Part shown: positions 1 through 12,389 of the stretch, piece after piece
How positions within the stretch are numbered: the first letter of the stretch is position 1
How the letters are laid out: the number at the start of each line of letters is the position of its first letter
NCBI GenBank assembly: GCA_037903475.1
Contig: JBAJFG010000487.1
Coordinates: 1,550,001 to 1,614,000 of the forward strand
Direction of reading: 5' to 3'
DNA from: Ancylostoma caninum
Lineage: Eukaryota; Nematoda; Chromadorea; Rhabditida; Ancylostomatidae
Length of the DNA: 64,000 nucleotides
The notes under the pieces: generated by a model
The model's input: the letters and a program-made list of their open reading frames with translations, nothing else
Database searches by the model: none
What the model was told of the DNA's origin: nothing
Made by a program: the position numbers and the translations under genes

Positions 1-1346
1 CTGAGACGTTACAACAAGCGGTGAATGTAGATCTGCAGGAAAATTAGTTTTCTTTTCCCTTAAATTTTTACTGAATTGAAGTAACGAGCAATTAATATTT
101 CTTCGAAACTCAATAGAGAATTATGAATGGGAGAGATTTCACTCATCTAGTCTTGGAGTGTTTCATTTTACATGGTCGGAAAATTACTTCAGTCCTAGAG
201 CATAGAAAATTTTAAGCAAAAAGAGATAAAAGCTATATTTATAACTGAATAAAAATCGAACAATTTGAGTAGTCTAATTCCAATTCAGTATTTGATCCAG
301 AAAATTCAAGTATTCAGAAAAAAGCTCTAGAATTTTCTCGTATTAATTCCAGAACTGTATCGTTCCTTCACTTTTGAACGTCTGAGTCCCCGATTCATTC
401 GGAACTGAATATTCGAACTCGATCTTTCGAACTATCTCCAGTACATTATTTGGCCCTAAGTACGGTAGAAGCTTATTTTATCCTTGAAGTCCAGAAAAAA
501 ATAAATGATTAGGAGATACTTTTAAAATAAAAATGCTGTCATCTAAGAAATAAGGCGAGGACTTGCTTGAAGTCGCAGTAGAAAAGAGAAATTTCTAGAG
601 GAATAAAAATCCTAATAGTTAACAAATGATAAAAACTCCCAAGGAGTGTAAAAGTAAGGTTCGAAATGTATGGTTAACAAAAAAAAAAAAACCTTGTCTA
701 CACACATTTAGTACCATATTTCCCGGAAGTATTGCAAACACTCCAGAGGAAAAAAAAAGAAAGCGGCGTGCAATGATATCTCTATGAAAAGCATATCTAT
801 TTACAAACTCATTGTGTGTATTTACAGAGAGATCCAGAAAAATTAGATGTTGGCCCTTGGGAGCTGAAATTTGCGTCCGTTGGCTATGAAATAGGAAAAA
901 GATCCAGGAATTATGCAGAGAAGACCGCAATTTCTCCGGAATGAGAGCCAGATGAAAGTTTCCAGAATGATCAGGATGAGAATGGTAAGGATAGCACAAT
1001 TTTCAAAGAAAAAAAAAACAGAATTGTAAACGATTAGAAGTTTGTTGCCGCCACGGTCGAGGTTTTATAGGCTATTTCTCTTGCTGGCAAGGGCGTAAAA
1101 AATCCAGAATCCACGAAAAATATTTCTTATAGATTACTTGCTATTTTATTTAGAAATTCCCATAAATACTCCAATACTAGACTTCATATGAAACCTGAAC
1201 TTTTCAGGCATTATATCCATACTCTGAGGCAAATACAATCAATAACCAATCGATAATGTAGCTCACAACAACAGCCAAGCAATAGCCTTACCCCATGTTC
1301 ATCGGTGAATCTGACAATATGATAGCGAGTGCGCTCAGCCATCAGT
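1..1346. other. AT-rich non-coding sequence
   Basis: Homopolymer A runs and frequent TCCAGAA phrases; no exon or element recognised. Confidence 0.5.
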
Positions 1347-1607
1347 GACTAGTATAAACACTGGCGGCGCAACGAATAAAACGCTAAGGCGGTTCGACCG
1401 CAGCAGAAGAAGGTGTGGAAGTCACCGCAGCCAGCCACAGCACGGTGCGACACGGCGTCTGACGCCGGCGAAGCACCGCCAGCGCCGGCGTCGATGCACC
1501 GGCGGTGGGGCTGCGGTGCAATTTGCCGCTGACTCATCGCTGGGAATGGAAACGGCAGCGTTTCACTGTGTTCGGGATTGCCTGTGCGACTTGTGAGATC
1601 CATGGGT
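1347..1607 (-). CDS. candidate internal exon, unrecognised
   Basis: GC-rich open frame on the minus strand (PMDLTSRTGNPEHSETLPFP at its start, then Ala/Gly/Ser-rich). It is in phase 0 with the donor at 4418 if entered at the CGAG/CCA site near 1607. The acceptor lacks a pyrimidine tract, and a possible donor (GCTGCG then GTGACT) lies near 1422. Base composition supports coding; splice support is weak. It could be repeat-derived. Confidence 0.25.
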
Positions 1608-1633
1608 GGCTCGGAGGACATTAAGACCCGTAG

Positions 1634-1657
1634 GGTTAACCTTAACCTAACCTAAGG
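1634..1657. repeat. short telomere-like palindromic tract
   Basis: AACCTTAACCTAACCTAAGG: degenerate TTAGG units, interstitial. Confidence 0.35.
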
Positions 1658-2394
1658 TCAGAGCCAAGCCGCCTTGTTTCCTTCTAAGGCAAAGCATTCA
1701 AAGCTCCAAGGCAAACATCCTAAAAACTCATTTTTTGTGTAACTACTTCAATTTTCCTTCTGCAGCTAATTACCATGCCCTTCATTGCAATCGGGTCCGC
1801 CCACACCCCGCCCACATTTGCCGACTCTCCTAAAGGTGAAGAAAAACTGAAGAAAACCATGGCATTCAGACTCCACAACTAAAATGGCGCCTTTTGTGAA
1901 CGCTCGCACGCACCTTTAGAATTCTGACCAACTGCTGATTAATTCCAACGATGCGCCAGATGACATTAACAATAGCTATTTGAAGAATGGGCCTTTCTCC
2001 ATGGAACGCATGCAGCTCTGACGTCATAGGCAACGAGTCATGGAAACCGCATAGAAGGAGACTGTATTGGTATAACTTGGAGATGTCGATGTGAAGTGAG
2101 GTGGTAACAAGGAATCAGTCAATACCCATACTTTTCACGTGGCAATAAAAAGCTTTCAGGCAAATTTGGCAAGGAAGGCTGTTAAAAGAGTGAAAGTGGA
2201 TTCAATGGAATTTACCACAAATATGCCTAGAAACCCTATCAATGGTATGTTTTGCTTAATTGCATATATTTATTGCTTTGTTTACTTTCTCTTGATTTTT
2301 TACCCTAACCCACTTCACCCGTGACTAATTACCAGTCCCTTCTGAGTGCTGGTGCTATTCCTTGACCCCTCTCCCAGCCAAAATTGCCAGGGCG

Positions 2395-2490
2395 GACATG
2401 TACCCAGGGTGAACCTTTCAGCCTCCTCAAATTTATCCATTCTCAACAAAACCGCTGACACGTTTACCCTGGGTAATCCCAGTAGCACAA
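2395..2490. mobile_element. palindromic MITE family A (TTACCCAGGGTAA), copy 1
   Basis: Family consensus seen across copies: GGCC, GATGCATCATTGAGATT, then ACCCAGGGTAAACGTGTT at each end in inverted orientation, about 120 bp. This copy has TACCCAGGGTGAAC and GTTTACCCTGGGTAA. Confidence 0.5.
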
Positions 2491-2936
2491 GCCGACCCAG
2501 CATAAGCCCAATTTTCTCGGAACACCATTCCCATTTTCTACTTAAGGAACATTGTTCGCATGCTATGCGTGTACTGTGTTGCATCCTAGAGCTGATTCAG
2601 CGAAAAATGAGCTTCGTAAGGGCATCGTACAACAGAAAACATCGACGTCGAGTGAAACATAACGAAAACATGAAGAAAAGACCGTGAAAAAGCGCTCGAA
2701 AATGGCTATAGCTAGCGTTGCAAACAGCTGAGCAAGCACTGCGCGGCGTTGTTCATAGTAATCATGGGGACGAATAACAATAGTGTGGAGTGGCTAGGAT
2801 GTCCAGGGATTGGGTGGAATCAGGAAGAGTACGGAATAATTCACCATAATACATAAGATCCAATAAAGACACATATAAAATTGAATATTCGATCGCTAAT
2901 AAGACGAAAGCTAAGATGTTCCAAAAATAGATTACA

Positions 2937-3095
2937 AGGCGCGGATGCACCATTAAAATTACCCATGGTAAACGTATTAACGTACAAAAATTCACGCTTT
3001 TCCTGGCATCCATCAACATCTTCACCCATACGTGACGTTACCCACACGTCCATACCTAGCTGCTACCCGTGGGTAACTAAACCCATGGTATGAGA
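2937..3095. mobile_element. MITE family A, copy 2
   Basis: GCGGATGCACCATTAAAATT then ACCCATGGTAAAC at the left; TACCCGTGGGTAAC at the right. Diverged. Confidence 0.4.
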
Positions 3096-3267
3096 CTACC
3101 TATACTTCTAAAGATGCAGTCGGGCCTAGTACAGCCCTGGAGAAAATATGGCTGGGTTAGTAAGACTCTCTCTCTTCTTCGAATAGTCGGATATTCGATT
3201 CGATTCCAGAATTTATTATTTGATTATTAATCGTCATTTAGCTCTGTTGAACCCTGATTTACACATC

Positions 3268-3312
3268 GTTAACAAGGGTGTAAGCACGCTTACCCTGGGT
3301 AATTTCAACTAT
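3268..3312. mobile_element. MITE family A, half copy
   Basis: Only one end: GCTTACCCTGGGTAATTTCA. Confidence 0.4.
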
Positions 3313-3729
3313 GTCTCCAAGCTCAGGAAAAACCCTCGATCAAGACGAGAAATATCTATTCAGGGTTAAAAGTTTACTCTGCGAGATGCGTTGCATGCGC
3401 GCGTGCGTCCGTCAATCATATTTAAAGCCCCATGGACAAATACTCGCTGATAGGCAGGTTTCCATAAGCATATAGAGCTTGTATAGAGACTCCATGAAAT
3501 CACACTGAATACTCGGACACCAGCGAGCGTCCGAGTCGCGTGCATACGTCAACACCTACCTCTATCTCCCTAGTAATTCCCTCATCATTATGCCCTCATG
3601 GACCTTATACGTTTCAGCACGGATGCGTCTCGCACATATTAGCTCTCATAAAACTCCTGTAATGCTGCTGCGTAGTGAATGATGGATTTTTCCTTGAATT
3701 AAGCGCTGTTCAACAAAGCTATTCTCAAC

Positions 3730-3933
3730 GAGAACTGGTCCCCCACGCTGTTAACTCTCTCTGGCGAGAGGTGATCAAAAATTGGGTAATATTGAAGGGT
3801 AAAAATAGTGTAGATTGACCAGTAAGAGTAGCGTTCTCTCTTCTCGTGTGAAGCGTTTTGCACCATTAGAAGGTCAATGCTGCACAGCATTTTGTAACAA
3901 TTACGCGTTAGACCGTTGCGGGGACCAGTTCTC
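3730..3933. mobile_element. MITE, GAGAACTGGTCCCC family, copy 1
   Basis: GAGAACTGGTCCCC at the left and GGGGACCAGTTCTC at the right, 204 bp apart end to end. No coding capacity. Confidence 0.65.
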
Positions 3934-4418
3934 GCATGGAACCTACAGCTTGCAGAAGGCCCAGAAAGCTATCAAAAGAGTAACAAAAACAATGTGTTTC
4001 TCGTATATCGTGTCTTTTCGGTTGACTTTTCGTTCCCAGTACTTTTTCTTTCTCGTTTATTTTTGTTGACCATGGGTATACATGCCGCCGGGGTAAAGTT
4101 TTTTTTTTCATTTCGTCGCCATCATCTATATGATTGATTTGATGTTTCGGCGAAAATAGCTGGTCTACCAGAATATTAGGCTGAGAAGAAAAAAGACAGA
4201 AAGAAAAAAAGATGAGCTAAAGTGAACGAGAAAAAAGAGCCAAGATTCCTCAAGTCCCCAATAGAATGGTAGAGAATATCGTGGGGAACTCGAGAGAATT
4301 CTGGGAAATAATCAACTGGTCTGAGGAAAAGCGCGGTGATCGACTAGAAAATTACAGAAATTTCAGAAATTTCAATCTATGGAAGAGGAAAACTATCCGT
4401 GTAGCTTGAGAAAATCAC

Positions 4419-4763
4419 CTTTCCATCAGCTCTTCTAAAACTGTTCCTAGTGAATAGACCGGCGGCAGCACGGCGTTTATACTCAGCGGTACCCATACGT
4501 GGTCGCTGTGGCTTTGCGATCACTGGCAGCTCTGTGGGGCTGCCTCGCGGCGGTGGCGGCACATCCGGGAGGTTTCCCCAGAATCCTGGCGGGAGTGGGG
4601 AAGTTTCTCGTGGGGCTGGTGGAGTGGTGGTCATTAGAGTCTTCTCCAGCACGGTAGCCGCCTCGTCGAAGTCAAAATAGCGGAATCGGACGGATTTTCT
4701 GCACGGGATCACCGAACGTTCTCCTTGGGCACGTAGACGCTCGAGGCGTTGCCAAGTCGCCAT
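4419..4763 (-). CDS. first exon of an unrecognised proline-rich protein
   Basis: Open frame of 115 codons from an ATG at 4763 to a phase-0 donor (GGAAAG then GTGATT) at 4418. Composition is protein-like and unlike the AT-rich flanks: charged N-terminus, RFRYFDFDEAATVLE at 27-40, then a long Pro-rich part with PPPP runs (69-72) and PRPRMGTAEYKRRAA near 87-100. The Pro-rich tract could bind SH3 or WW domains (inference). No acceptor with a pyrimidine tract precedes the ATG, and the upstream DNA is CpG-rich, so I read it as a 5' exon. Downstream exons should lie below 4418; the only candidate I see is 1347-1607. It might also be an alternative first exon of the larger minus-strand gene at 18 kb, but nothing shows this. 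Confidence 0.55.
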
Positions 4764-5170
4764 AGAATAGCAGAGCTCGGGATCAGCGACTCAGAATATC
4801 TCTGGATATCATAGTATGATCCAGATGAGCTAAGGACGTTTGGAATGCGGACGACAGCGGCGAGGATGTGGGACTGCGTGCGACGAGATGCGATCGAGTG
4901 AGCTATGCGGAAAATCGCTGCGCGATGACGGCACCGGCGATCGTACGCAGCGATGACACAAAAACCATGCTGCACACACACCACCACCCCACCCCATCAC
5001 CACCCCAGCCCAGCTCAGCAGCGGCTGCCTCCAGTAATCCGGTTCGTGAATCTCGACGTTTACGCCCATTAATGAGGCACACAGCCGGCTGACTGACTGC
5101 CACTCGGCCCGCGTAATCCATCCAGCCCGCGGATACGCGATTGCGTTACGCTATATGAGGATCATCACTA
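4764..5170 (-). promoter_or_regulatory. GC/CpG-rich probable promoter of the 4.7 kb exon
   Basis: About 400 bp of GC- and CpG-rich sequence in an AT-rich neighbourhood, immediately upstream of the ATG at 4763 on the minus strand. It includes a CACCACCCC-rich stretch near 4980-5010. No defined promoter element is claimed. Confidence 0.3.
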
Positions 5171-5385
5171 GCACTGATGCAGCGAATTGAAATCCGAATT
5201 GGGGTCGGGGCAGAATCGATGGAGCGCCTCGAATAAAGTAATTCTGTTGTCAAAATAGGCCGCTACTAGCGAAATCGCAGAGTTTTTCCCCGAAAACACC
5301 CGTGATCTTCCAGGGTCAGGACCAAGCAAAGAAAGCAGCGCCGCTCACGAATGGGATTCACTACGGTTCTGAAACGTCTCAACAT

Positions 5386-5545
5386 GGGCCTGCATGCGTC
5401 ACTGAGATTACCCAGGGTAAACGCAGGGCCTGCATGCGTCACTGAGATTACCCAGGGTAAACGTGTCGACGACCGTGCTAACTATGGGTAAATTTGGTAG
5501 TGTTGACACGTTTACCCTTGGAAGACTGAATGATGCATGTGGCCC
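5386..5545. mobile_element. MITE family A, best copy, with tandemly duplicated end
   Basis: The full element 5426-5545 has GGGCCTGCATGCGTCACTGA at the left and the complement-like end ATGATGCATGTGGCCC at the right. The 40-bp left end is present twice in tandem (5386-5425 and 5426-5465), virtually identical. Confidence 0.65.
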
Positions 5546-5948
5546 ATGCGTCACGTGAGCCCTAACGGATCACAACAGAGAACGAACGCTAAGACTTGTC
5601 AAAGACGTGTCAGAACCTGTGAGAACCGCGTCGCAACCTCGTCGCAACCTCGTCGCAACAGTGTTGTTCCGCGGTTTTGAAGAGGGGTTCGTGAATTTGC
5701 CACGGATAAATGATGATGAGCGTGGATTTATCCCAGAAATAGGGCCTGGGACAAAGCGTGGTCTAGAGACCAGCGTTAAGGAGCTCTCTCGCAAAAATAG
5801 GCCGCTATTATTGGAACGCTTTTGGAAATAGCAGTGAAATTCTGGATTTGAGAGCCCAGCGCTGGGTACAGCCTCAGGGGTTACCAAGTGAGTCATAAAA
5901 ATCCTTTGATAGTGATGGAAACACAAGAAAACAAACTGTATGAATATA

Positions 5949-6585
5949 CAGGGGACGTCAATCACGATCACTACTCCCGCGGATTGACGCGCCGCAACAC
6001 CTACGCGGAGCGGCTGCCTGACTGGGTGCAGCGGCTGGTGGATGTTGCCGGGATTCTCTGCTTGTCTTCAGTTTCTGCGACAATTTCATTCATTTGTGGA
6101 CCTTCTTGGTAAATATTTGAGATAGATTGGCACCGACTGAGTTCTAATATCTGAATTTGAGGAACATGTCGTCTTGCAGCTTGTTCCCTACGAAGAGGCT
6201 TTTTGTCATTACTTACTATAAAGCTGATGCATAACGTGGTTTGCAGTCTTCACTGTGGTTAATGACTAGTTTTCTCCCATCCATGATGATTTTTAGGTCA
6301 ATCGTGTGAGGACATTGCATCGTGCGTTCTTTTTCGAAGTTATTGATGTCAGGTAGGAGTTCGTGTTGAAGCACCTCTGAAAGTTCAACTCAACTCAGGA
6401 ACATCCGAAAAGAAGTGCGAGTGTATGTACGCCATTACAAATAAATGAAATTGTCGCAGAAACTAAAGGCGAACAGGAAATCCCGGCAACATCCACCAAC
6501 CGCAGCACCTAGCCAGTCGGCCGCGCCGCGTAGGTGGTGCGGCGCGTCATTCCGCGGGAGTACTGATCATGATTGACGTCCCCTG
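5949..6585. mobile_element. 640-bp TA-flanked fold-back MITE
   Basis: The ends are inverted: the left begins CAGGGGACGTCAATCA, and the right ends with its near-perfect complement TGATTGACGTCCCCTG. The arms continue complementary for about 140 bp (through the GCGACAATTTCATT segment). TA dinucleotides flank both ends (5947-5948, 6586-6587), fitting Tc1/mariner-type target duplication. No transposase. Confidence 0.8.
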
Positions 6586-7648
6586 TACAGTTGTGGTCAT
6601 CATTCACCTGTACCATCGCTTCGCAAATGCTAAGCAGCTCCAGCTCTAACAAGCCCTAACAAGCGTCACGTTACCTTTGAAAGGTCAGTGCAGAGAACGA
6701 CCGCTGAACCCAAACCCAAGTAATTCATGTCAGAACGTGTAATCACCTTTCTGAAGCACAGCGCAAGTGATGCAGACAAATTTATCAAAGTTTATGAGGA
6801 ATGAGGACAGTAAGTATACGTATACCTCAAAATAATCGAATGAGTCATTGATAGCCAAATTAGCGGCCAATAAACCCCGCCCACAGGAACAGTGTCCATT
6901 TAGAGACCAATGACACTTGAATATCAATAGGAGATTAGTCCAGTACTGAGTCCAATTAAGTAGTAGGAAACTCTTGTAGTATTCTTTTTTTCAACTGTAA
7001 TTCCATACCACTGTGGAACCACTGACCCGCCCATTTTTCCTGCGCACTCTCGAATTGCTAAAATTTTGCAAAAATAAATACATTTCTTCACTATTTCTGG
7101 TTTGCCTCTTTTGTCAGTTTTGTTTTGCTAATTCCTTACATTTGTGAAAAAAAAATTACAGGATTTTAGCCAACTTATGAAAGTGGAATCTCACGATCAG
7201 ATTATTCCTCTCTGAATGAGGACAGCGGTGTTCATCACAAAAAAATTTACCAGGTACTCAGAAACAAGCTAAAACTATGCCTCACCTATAAAAATATTGT
7301 GCCATGAATCAATCAATAATTTCAACTCCTTTTCATTACTTGGTACACAGAAACCGCGACATTTTGCTATTGTGTTTGCTTTAGCTGCGTTGCAAATCTT
7401 GCATAGAGAGCCGCTGCTCTCATAAGCTCACAAGAACAGCTCCAGCAATAAAAATGAGAGAGGAAGAAGGAAAAATAACAATAGAAGTTGCTTCCAGTTG
7501 TCCTGAATTCAAGTGAAGGCTCTTTCACCTGCTAGTGGGGGAGGTTCCACAACACGCGATTCTTCTATCAACATATGAAAAATTCAATTTTGCTCTGAAC
7601 TTTGAAAAAAGAAAAGTAGAGGTCCGCTTAGACCGTGACATTGACAGC

Positions 7649-7760
7649 ACTCGTGGAGTTGCAGCAACGGCAGGCATTGGGTTGCAACGTCACAACAACA
7701 CTCGTGGAGTTGTAGCAACGGCAGGTATTGAGTTGCAACGACATCCGTGGAGTTGCTGAA
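7649..7760 (+). repeat. minisatellite, about 51-bp unit, 2-3 copies
   Basis: Units start ACTCGTGGAGTTGCAGCAAC at 7649 and 7700, with a shortened third at about 7742 (CCGTGGAGTTGC). Confidence 0.6.
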
Positions 7761-10700
7761 GCAACATCCACAGAGCGCTATCCCAAGGAAATCGTGGACC
7801 CGCGTCAAATCCCAAGTTTCGGTCAGTTCCACGGGTAAGTACAGGTGACTGCAGCGAAGCGGACCCTCTCGCACGCACCGCACCAATATTGTATATACCA
7901 CCCCACCAACATGGTAGCCAATTACCCGCCATCCACACCTTCCACCAATATCATTGTTTCCACGATCAATTCTCCATTCTCCTAGCTGGACCTGTCCAAA
8001 CAAGTGCTATACCCGTATCCCGGGACGATTTGACCCTGGGCCATGTTCGCCTGTTAGGCCAGCGCGCTCAATCTTAAATTAATCCTTGTTGGGTCATGTA
8101 TGGACAACGGGACACAACGGGACAACAGTTCCAAATGGTAAAATCTTTTCTTCACAGAATTGACCAAATCATGCACTGCCGTACATGGCTAACCCGGGTG
8201 AAACTCGGAAAACGGCTACTGGAGGCTCCTTTATCTGTAAGAATGTCTGTAACTGCAGACTTAAACCTCAAGGAAGGCCTCAAGCATGGAAAGCTATGCT
8301 CTCCACTAGAAATTTTCATATAAAGGAACTAATCTCGCTAGTTTTCACTTTCACAGCGTGTAGAGCCCTCGACACAGATCTTATCGTGTCCCGATCCAAT
8401 AAAGGAAAAATTAAGGAAATAGAAAAACTTCCAGATTTGAGGGGACACATATCATAGAGTACGTCTAAGGTCCAGAAAAACCGAGGACGGAAAATTCCGT
8501 GGAAACTCCGTAAAAAACTAAAAAAAAAAAACAATAAAAAAGGACTCTTAAAAGAACTGGAACTTCATTTAGGAAACTGAACCCTTCAATTAATGAGTGT
8601 AGAGCTCAGAGGAAGCGAATTTTTCTGGAAAATTTTTCCAGGATATTGTCCAGAAACTGCATAATTCACAATTGTATCCGCATTTTTAAGTTTTTAGCTC
8701 GAATTTCTCGAGAATCCAAGCAAAAAGCTCTTGCTAATCCTAGTTGCTAAGACTTTTGCCCAGCTAATACCCAGATCAGGCTAATCCGTCCCCTAATCTA
8801 GACAAAGAAACCTTCGACAGCCATGGATCCTAGCATGAACCGGCCTAGACCGGTCGCCAACTCATCATTTCAATAGACGTCCGCTTTTACTGCTGAGCAA
8901 GCAGTCCAGGCGCAGTTAAATCCAAGCCGAGCCACCCGCTTCCGTGTGGGAAAAACTGTCAATTTTACGGCGAACAAGTCACTGTTCCGTGAACTCGTAC
9001 ACTTTTTCGATGACGTCATCAAGCCATCCATATGGGGCCGGTGAAAAGCGGTTCTATGCATGTGCTATATCCATCCATATGCGCTTATCCTGTTGACTCC
9101 TATGATCCGGATCTGTCACGCAATATGGGTTGCAGGATTGGGTGATGTAATAGGCCACGCCCTCTCAATACTCGCAACGATATTTTGTCAGTAGGAGAGT
9201 GGGTAAAAAGGGACGGACAGTGAAGTCAAACACGTAGTTTGTCCAGAAGTCCATGAGCACGTAATCCTCGGCATAGTGCGCGGGAAAAAAAATAGGAAAG
9301 ACCGCCTATTAAAAGTTCTCGGGATGAAGATCCTAGAAACATAAGGATCAAAACAGTTCGAAAAACTAGGATTTCTGGGGTTGAAGCAGTTTTGCAAGAG
9401 CAGCTTAAGCAGCATAAATCCTATGAACGTGGCATGTGAATTGCAAATTGTAAACAAAAACAACAAAAGTAATGATGCGACGAGGTTATTCCTCAACATT
9501 ATCATAATCGTAGCCAATTTTTCAGGATAATATCCAAAAAACTATCATCCCCATTTCAAAAGCCAAAAATATACGCAGATCTCATAACGTCAATTCAATT
9601 GTGACGTAAAAATTGCACAGAGGCGACATTCTTCCCACCCCTGGCTATTTTTTGCTCATTAGGTCTTTTCATATCTGCGTCTCTCTTTTTAACACGCTCT
9701 ATGAGAAGTACCCGACCTGCCTGGTAGGCTGACAAACAGGTTCATCATGGGTTCTTGTAAAACTTCAGTAACTCAATAGTACCGAGAAGTCTAATCATAG
9801 TTAGGTTAAAAGCTATGCTAAAAAGTAATTAAAAACTTGGTAATTATGTAGTAAAAATTACTAAAATAATAAAATACTCAGATACTGATAACAAGTAGAA
9901 AAAAGACAGAACGTTCCGAAGCTATGAAGCAACCGATAAGCCATTTTAGTCCTTTGAGCCTAAAGGTCTTGAGAAAAAGTACTTTTGAACTGTGCTTTTA
10001 GTAGTATTTATTTCAGCAAGGAGGTGAAATTCCAGAAATCTTGACCTTTTGCTCACTCACCCCCTGCCCCACTCCTTAATCCATAACCCCCTACCCACAA
10101 AAAATCAAAAAATCATCCAAAAAAATCTTCCAAACTTCTTTTTTTTTCTAAGCCGACACCAAAAAAAGGCTGAAATTCAACAAATTATCCATCTCAGTCT
10201 AATTCCGAGCAATGGATACAAACTTTGAGCCTTCCAGGACAATTTCGCCACTTCCTAGGAAAATTTCCACAAAATCTCCGAGCATTGGGAAAAATCCATA
10301 GCGACAGATCCAGGCGCACATCAAGGCACTCATCAGCTGAGCGCCGACTTATCTCCGTTATCAAGAGCTTCTGTACACAAACTGGGGCGAATTGCTAGGA
10401 AAAACAGCTTTTTCCAGCATCGTCGGCTGTTCATGAGTTGTTGAATGAGGGAAATAGGGTATATTTACCCTCTCCACAGTTGTTAGCATTATTTCTGTAA
10501 AATTTGACCAGTCATTTCTTGAATTTTAGTACTGTTTATATTGTACGTTTCAGACCAGTGTGAGACATACTCTGGGGAAATTGGATTGGCTGAACAACTG
10601 GTCCCAGCTGCACCGCTCCCCAAATATAGGAATAATAAGTTTTCCTCTTCGCTTCTTAGACGGAAAAGCACTCATCCATGAATCCGTATGAAAATTTCCC

Positions 10701-11772
10701 CGCATCCTAAAACGAGTTCTGTCTCCTCGTAACTTTCCAGTCAACGAAACGAAACATCTCGTGCTCGTACGCCAATATTTGCAGAACAGACGTGTTGTTG
10801 GCCGATTAGGCAGGTTCAAAGAGCGGAACTAAACTCGGAAGAGCACAGGTAAACGCAGCGGCAGCGCATCGCCTTTTGTTCATTGAAATGGACCGAAAAA
10901 ATCAGCGAAAAAATACCAGGAATAGAGCGGAGGTGTTTTTGTAGGCAGAAATTAGTGGCGTTGCACTGGAAGAAATCCAGGAAAAATGCAAAAAAAAGAA
11001 GACTAAAGTGAGAAAATGACTGAGAAGACACCGTTTCACTATTACATTTGAGGATTGCGCTCGCCTCAGTAGTGTATTAGTAGTATTATAATATTATTAG
11101 TAGTATTTTTCTTCAATTTCAGTTTTATGTAGTTTATCTTAATCTCTCGATTAATTAACAGAAGGAAAACATCTCTGCAACGAAACTATAGAGTAAGCTA
11201 AATAAGTCCTAAATTTGAGAGCTATAGATACACAGCAATCAAAAACCGCTAGAATACGAACTATTTCCTGAATTGCTAGGAAGGAAAGCTGGTCTCGAAG
11301 GAATGTCGCGAGCGATTGTGCCAAAAAAAGTTCAAATCTTGCTGGGAAAAGCCCACAGGAATGGCAAAATAAACTAGCAAATGCTGATGATTACAAGTTT
11401 CATCCACGTACCACAAAAATTGCCCCTCACAACAAAGGTGGAATTTACTTGCTAGTACTACTGAGGCTGTACAATCATTCCTACAGTAATTTATCCAACA
11501 TTTCTGGCCATTTAATGGGTTTCTAGCACTAGATGGCAAAGAAGTGGTGAGAGTATAGTCGCAGTCAACCTGGTGCATTCCTATCTACCACTTCGCAATC
11601 GCAACGCACACCCCCTGAGACGTACCGCGTCGATCCTAACAGGTTAGGTCTAAATAGGACCTGACAGAACCCACATAGTGCATGTTAGAACGTGTCAGAA
11701 CATGTCAGTGCATACGAGTGCACTGCATATGAATCAGTATAATAACGACCGCAGGTGGACTGAATACAGGAG

Positions 11773-11842
11773 TCCCATGCATCATTGAGATTACCCAGGG
11801 TAAACAGGTGAACACCACACAACTTTACCCATCGTCAACATG
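11773..11842. mobile_element. MITE family A, copy
   Basis: CCCATGCATCATTGAGATTA then CCCAGGGTAAAC; the right end is decayed. Confidence 0.5.
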
Positions 11843-12389
11843 GACTTCAAGACGTGATCCTGGTAATTTTAACCTCAATCAAAGTGCCTTTTCCAGGGAA
11901 AAACAGGAAGGCATACAAAGAAGTGCAGAAAATGCTGACGAAAAATGAGAGAAGGCAGAAATAAAAAAGAGGAAATTTTGTAGGTTTTTGGGAACCGAAG
12001 CCAAATTTGTTACTCCACGACGCTAATAATGTAACAAATACCTGTTAATTAGCCAGCGAACACCTCGTAGGCAAGTAATACAGTAACCGCAAGAAGGCCA
12101 ACGGCCGAGGATGGACCACCCTCTCCACAAAAAGCAACCTACTTTACTACGATGATAAGTGAACTGGTAGGAATCGTGAAAATTCGACAGATTGCTGCAA
12201 ATTGTTCTCATTTCACACAATTTAATCATTTTCTTGTGGTTGGACGTTGACAGGAAATCTTCTGGCCAAAGAAATTGTTGGCCAAAAAAAAAAAAGGAAA
12301 TTTTCAAGGAAATCTAATACTAACCATGAGAGGGGGACCTCTCTAGAAACTTCTGAGGAGGCTGGAGGCCAAAAATTGAAGCCACTCAC

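Larger units (their letters stand above)
6590..12389. other. intergenic or intronic, mostly unrecognised
   Basis: Apart from the minisatellite at 7.65 kb and a family A copy at 11.8 kb, I see no assignable gene. Minus-strand snippets at 9.19-9.27, 10.70-10.80 and 11.2-11.34 kb read like protein (for example DFWTNYVFDFTVRPFL) but lack convincing splice sites. They may be exons of the gene starting at 13102. Confidence 0.4.

Noticed and set aside
8185..8457. 90-codon ATG frame with three Cys
   Set aside because: No splice sites, no recognisable pattern; chance frame likely.
9188..9517. 109-codon minus frame with a leucine-rich start
   Set aside because: A different frame of the same DNA looks more protein-like (9.19-9.27 kb), and neither has good splice sites.
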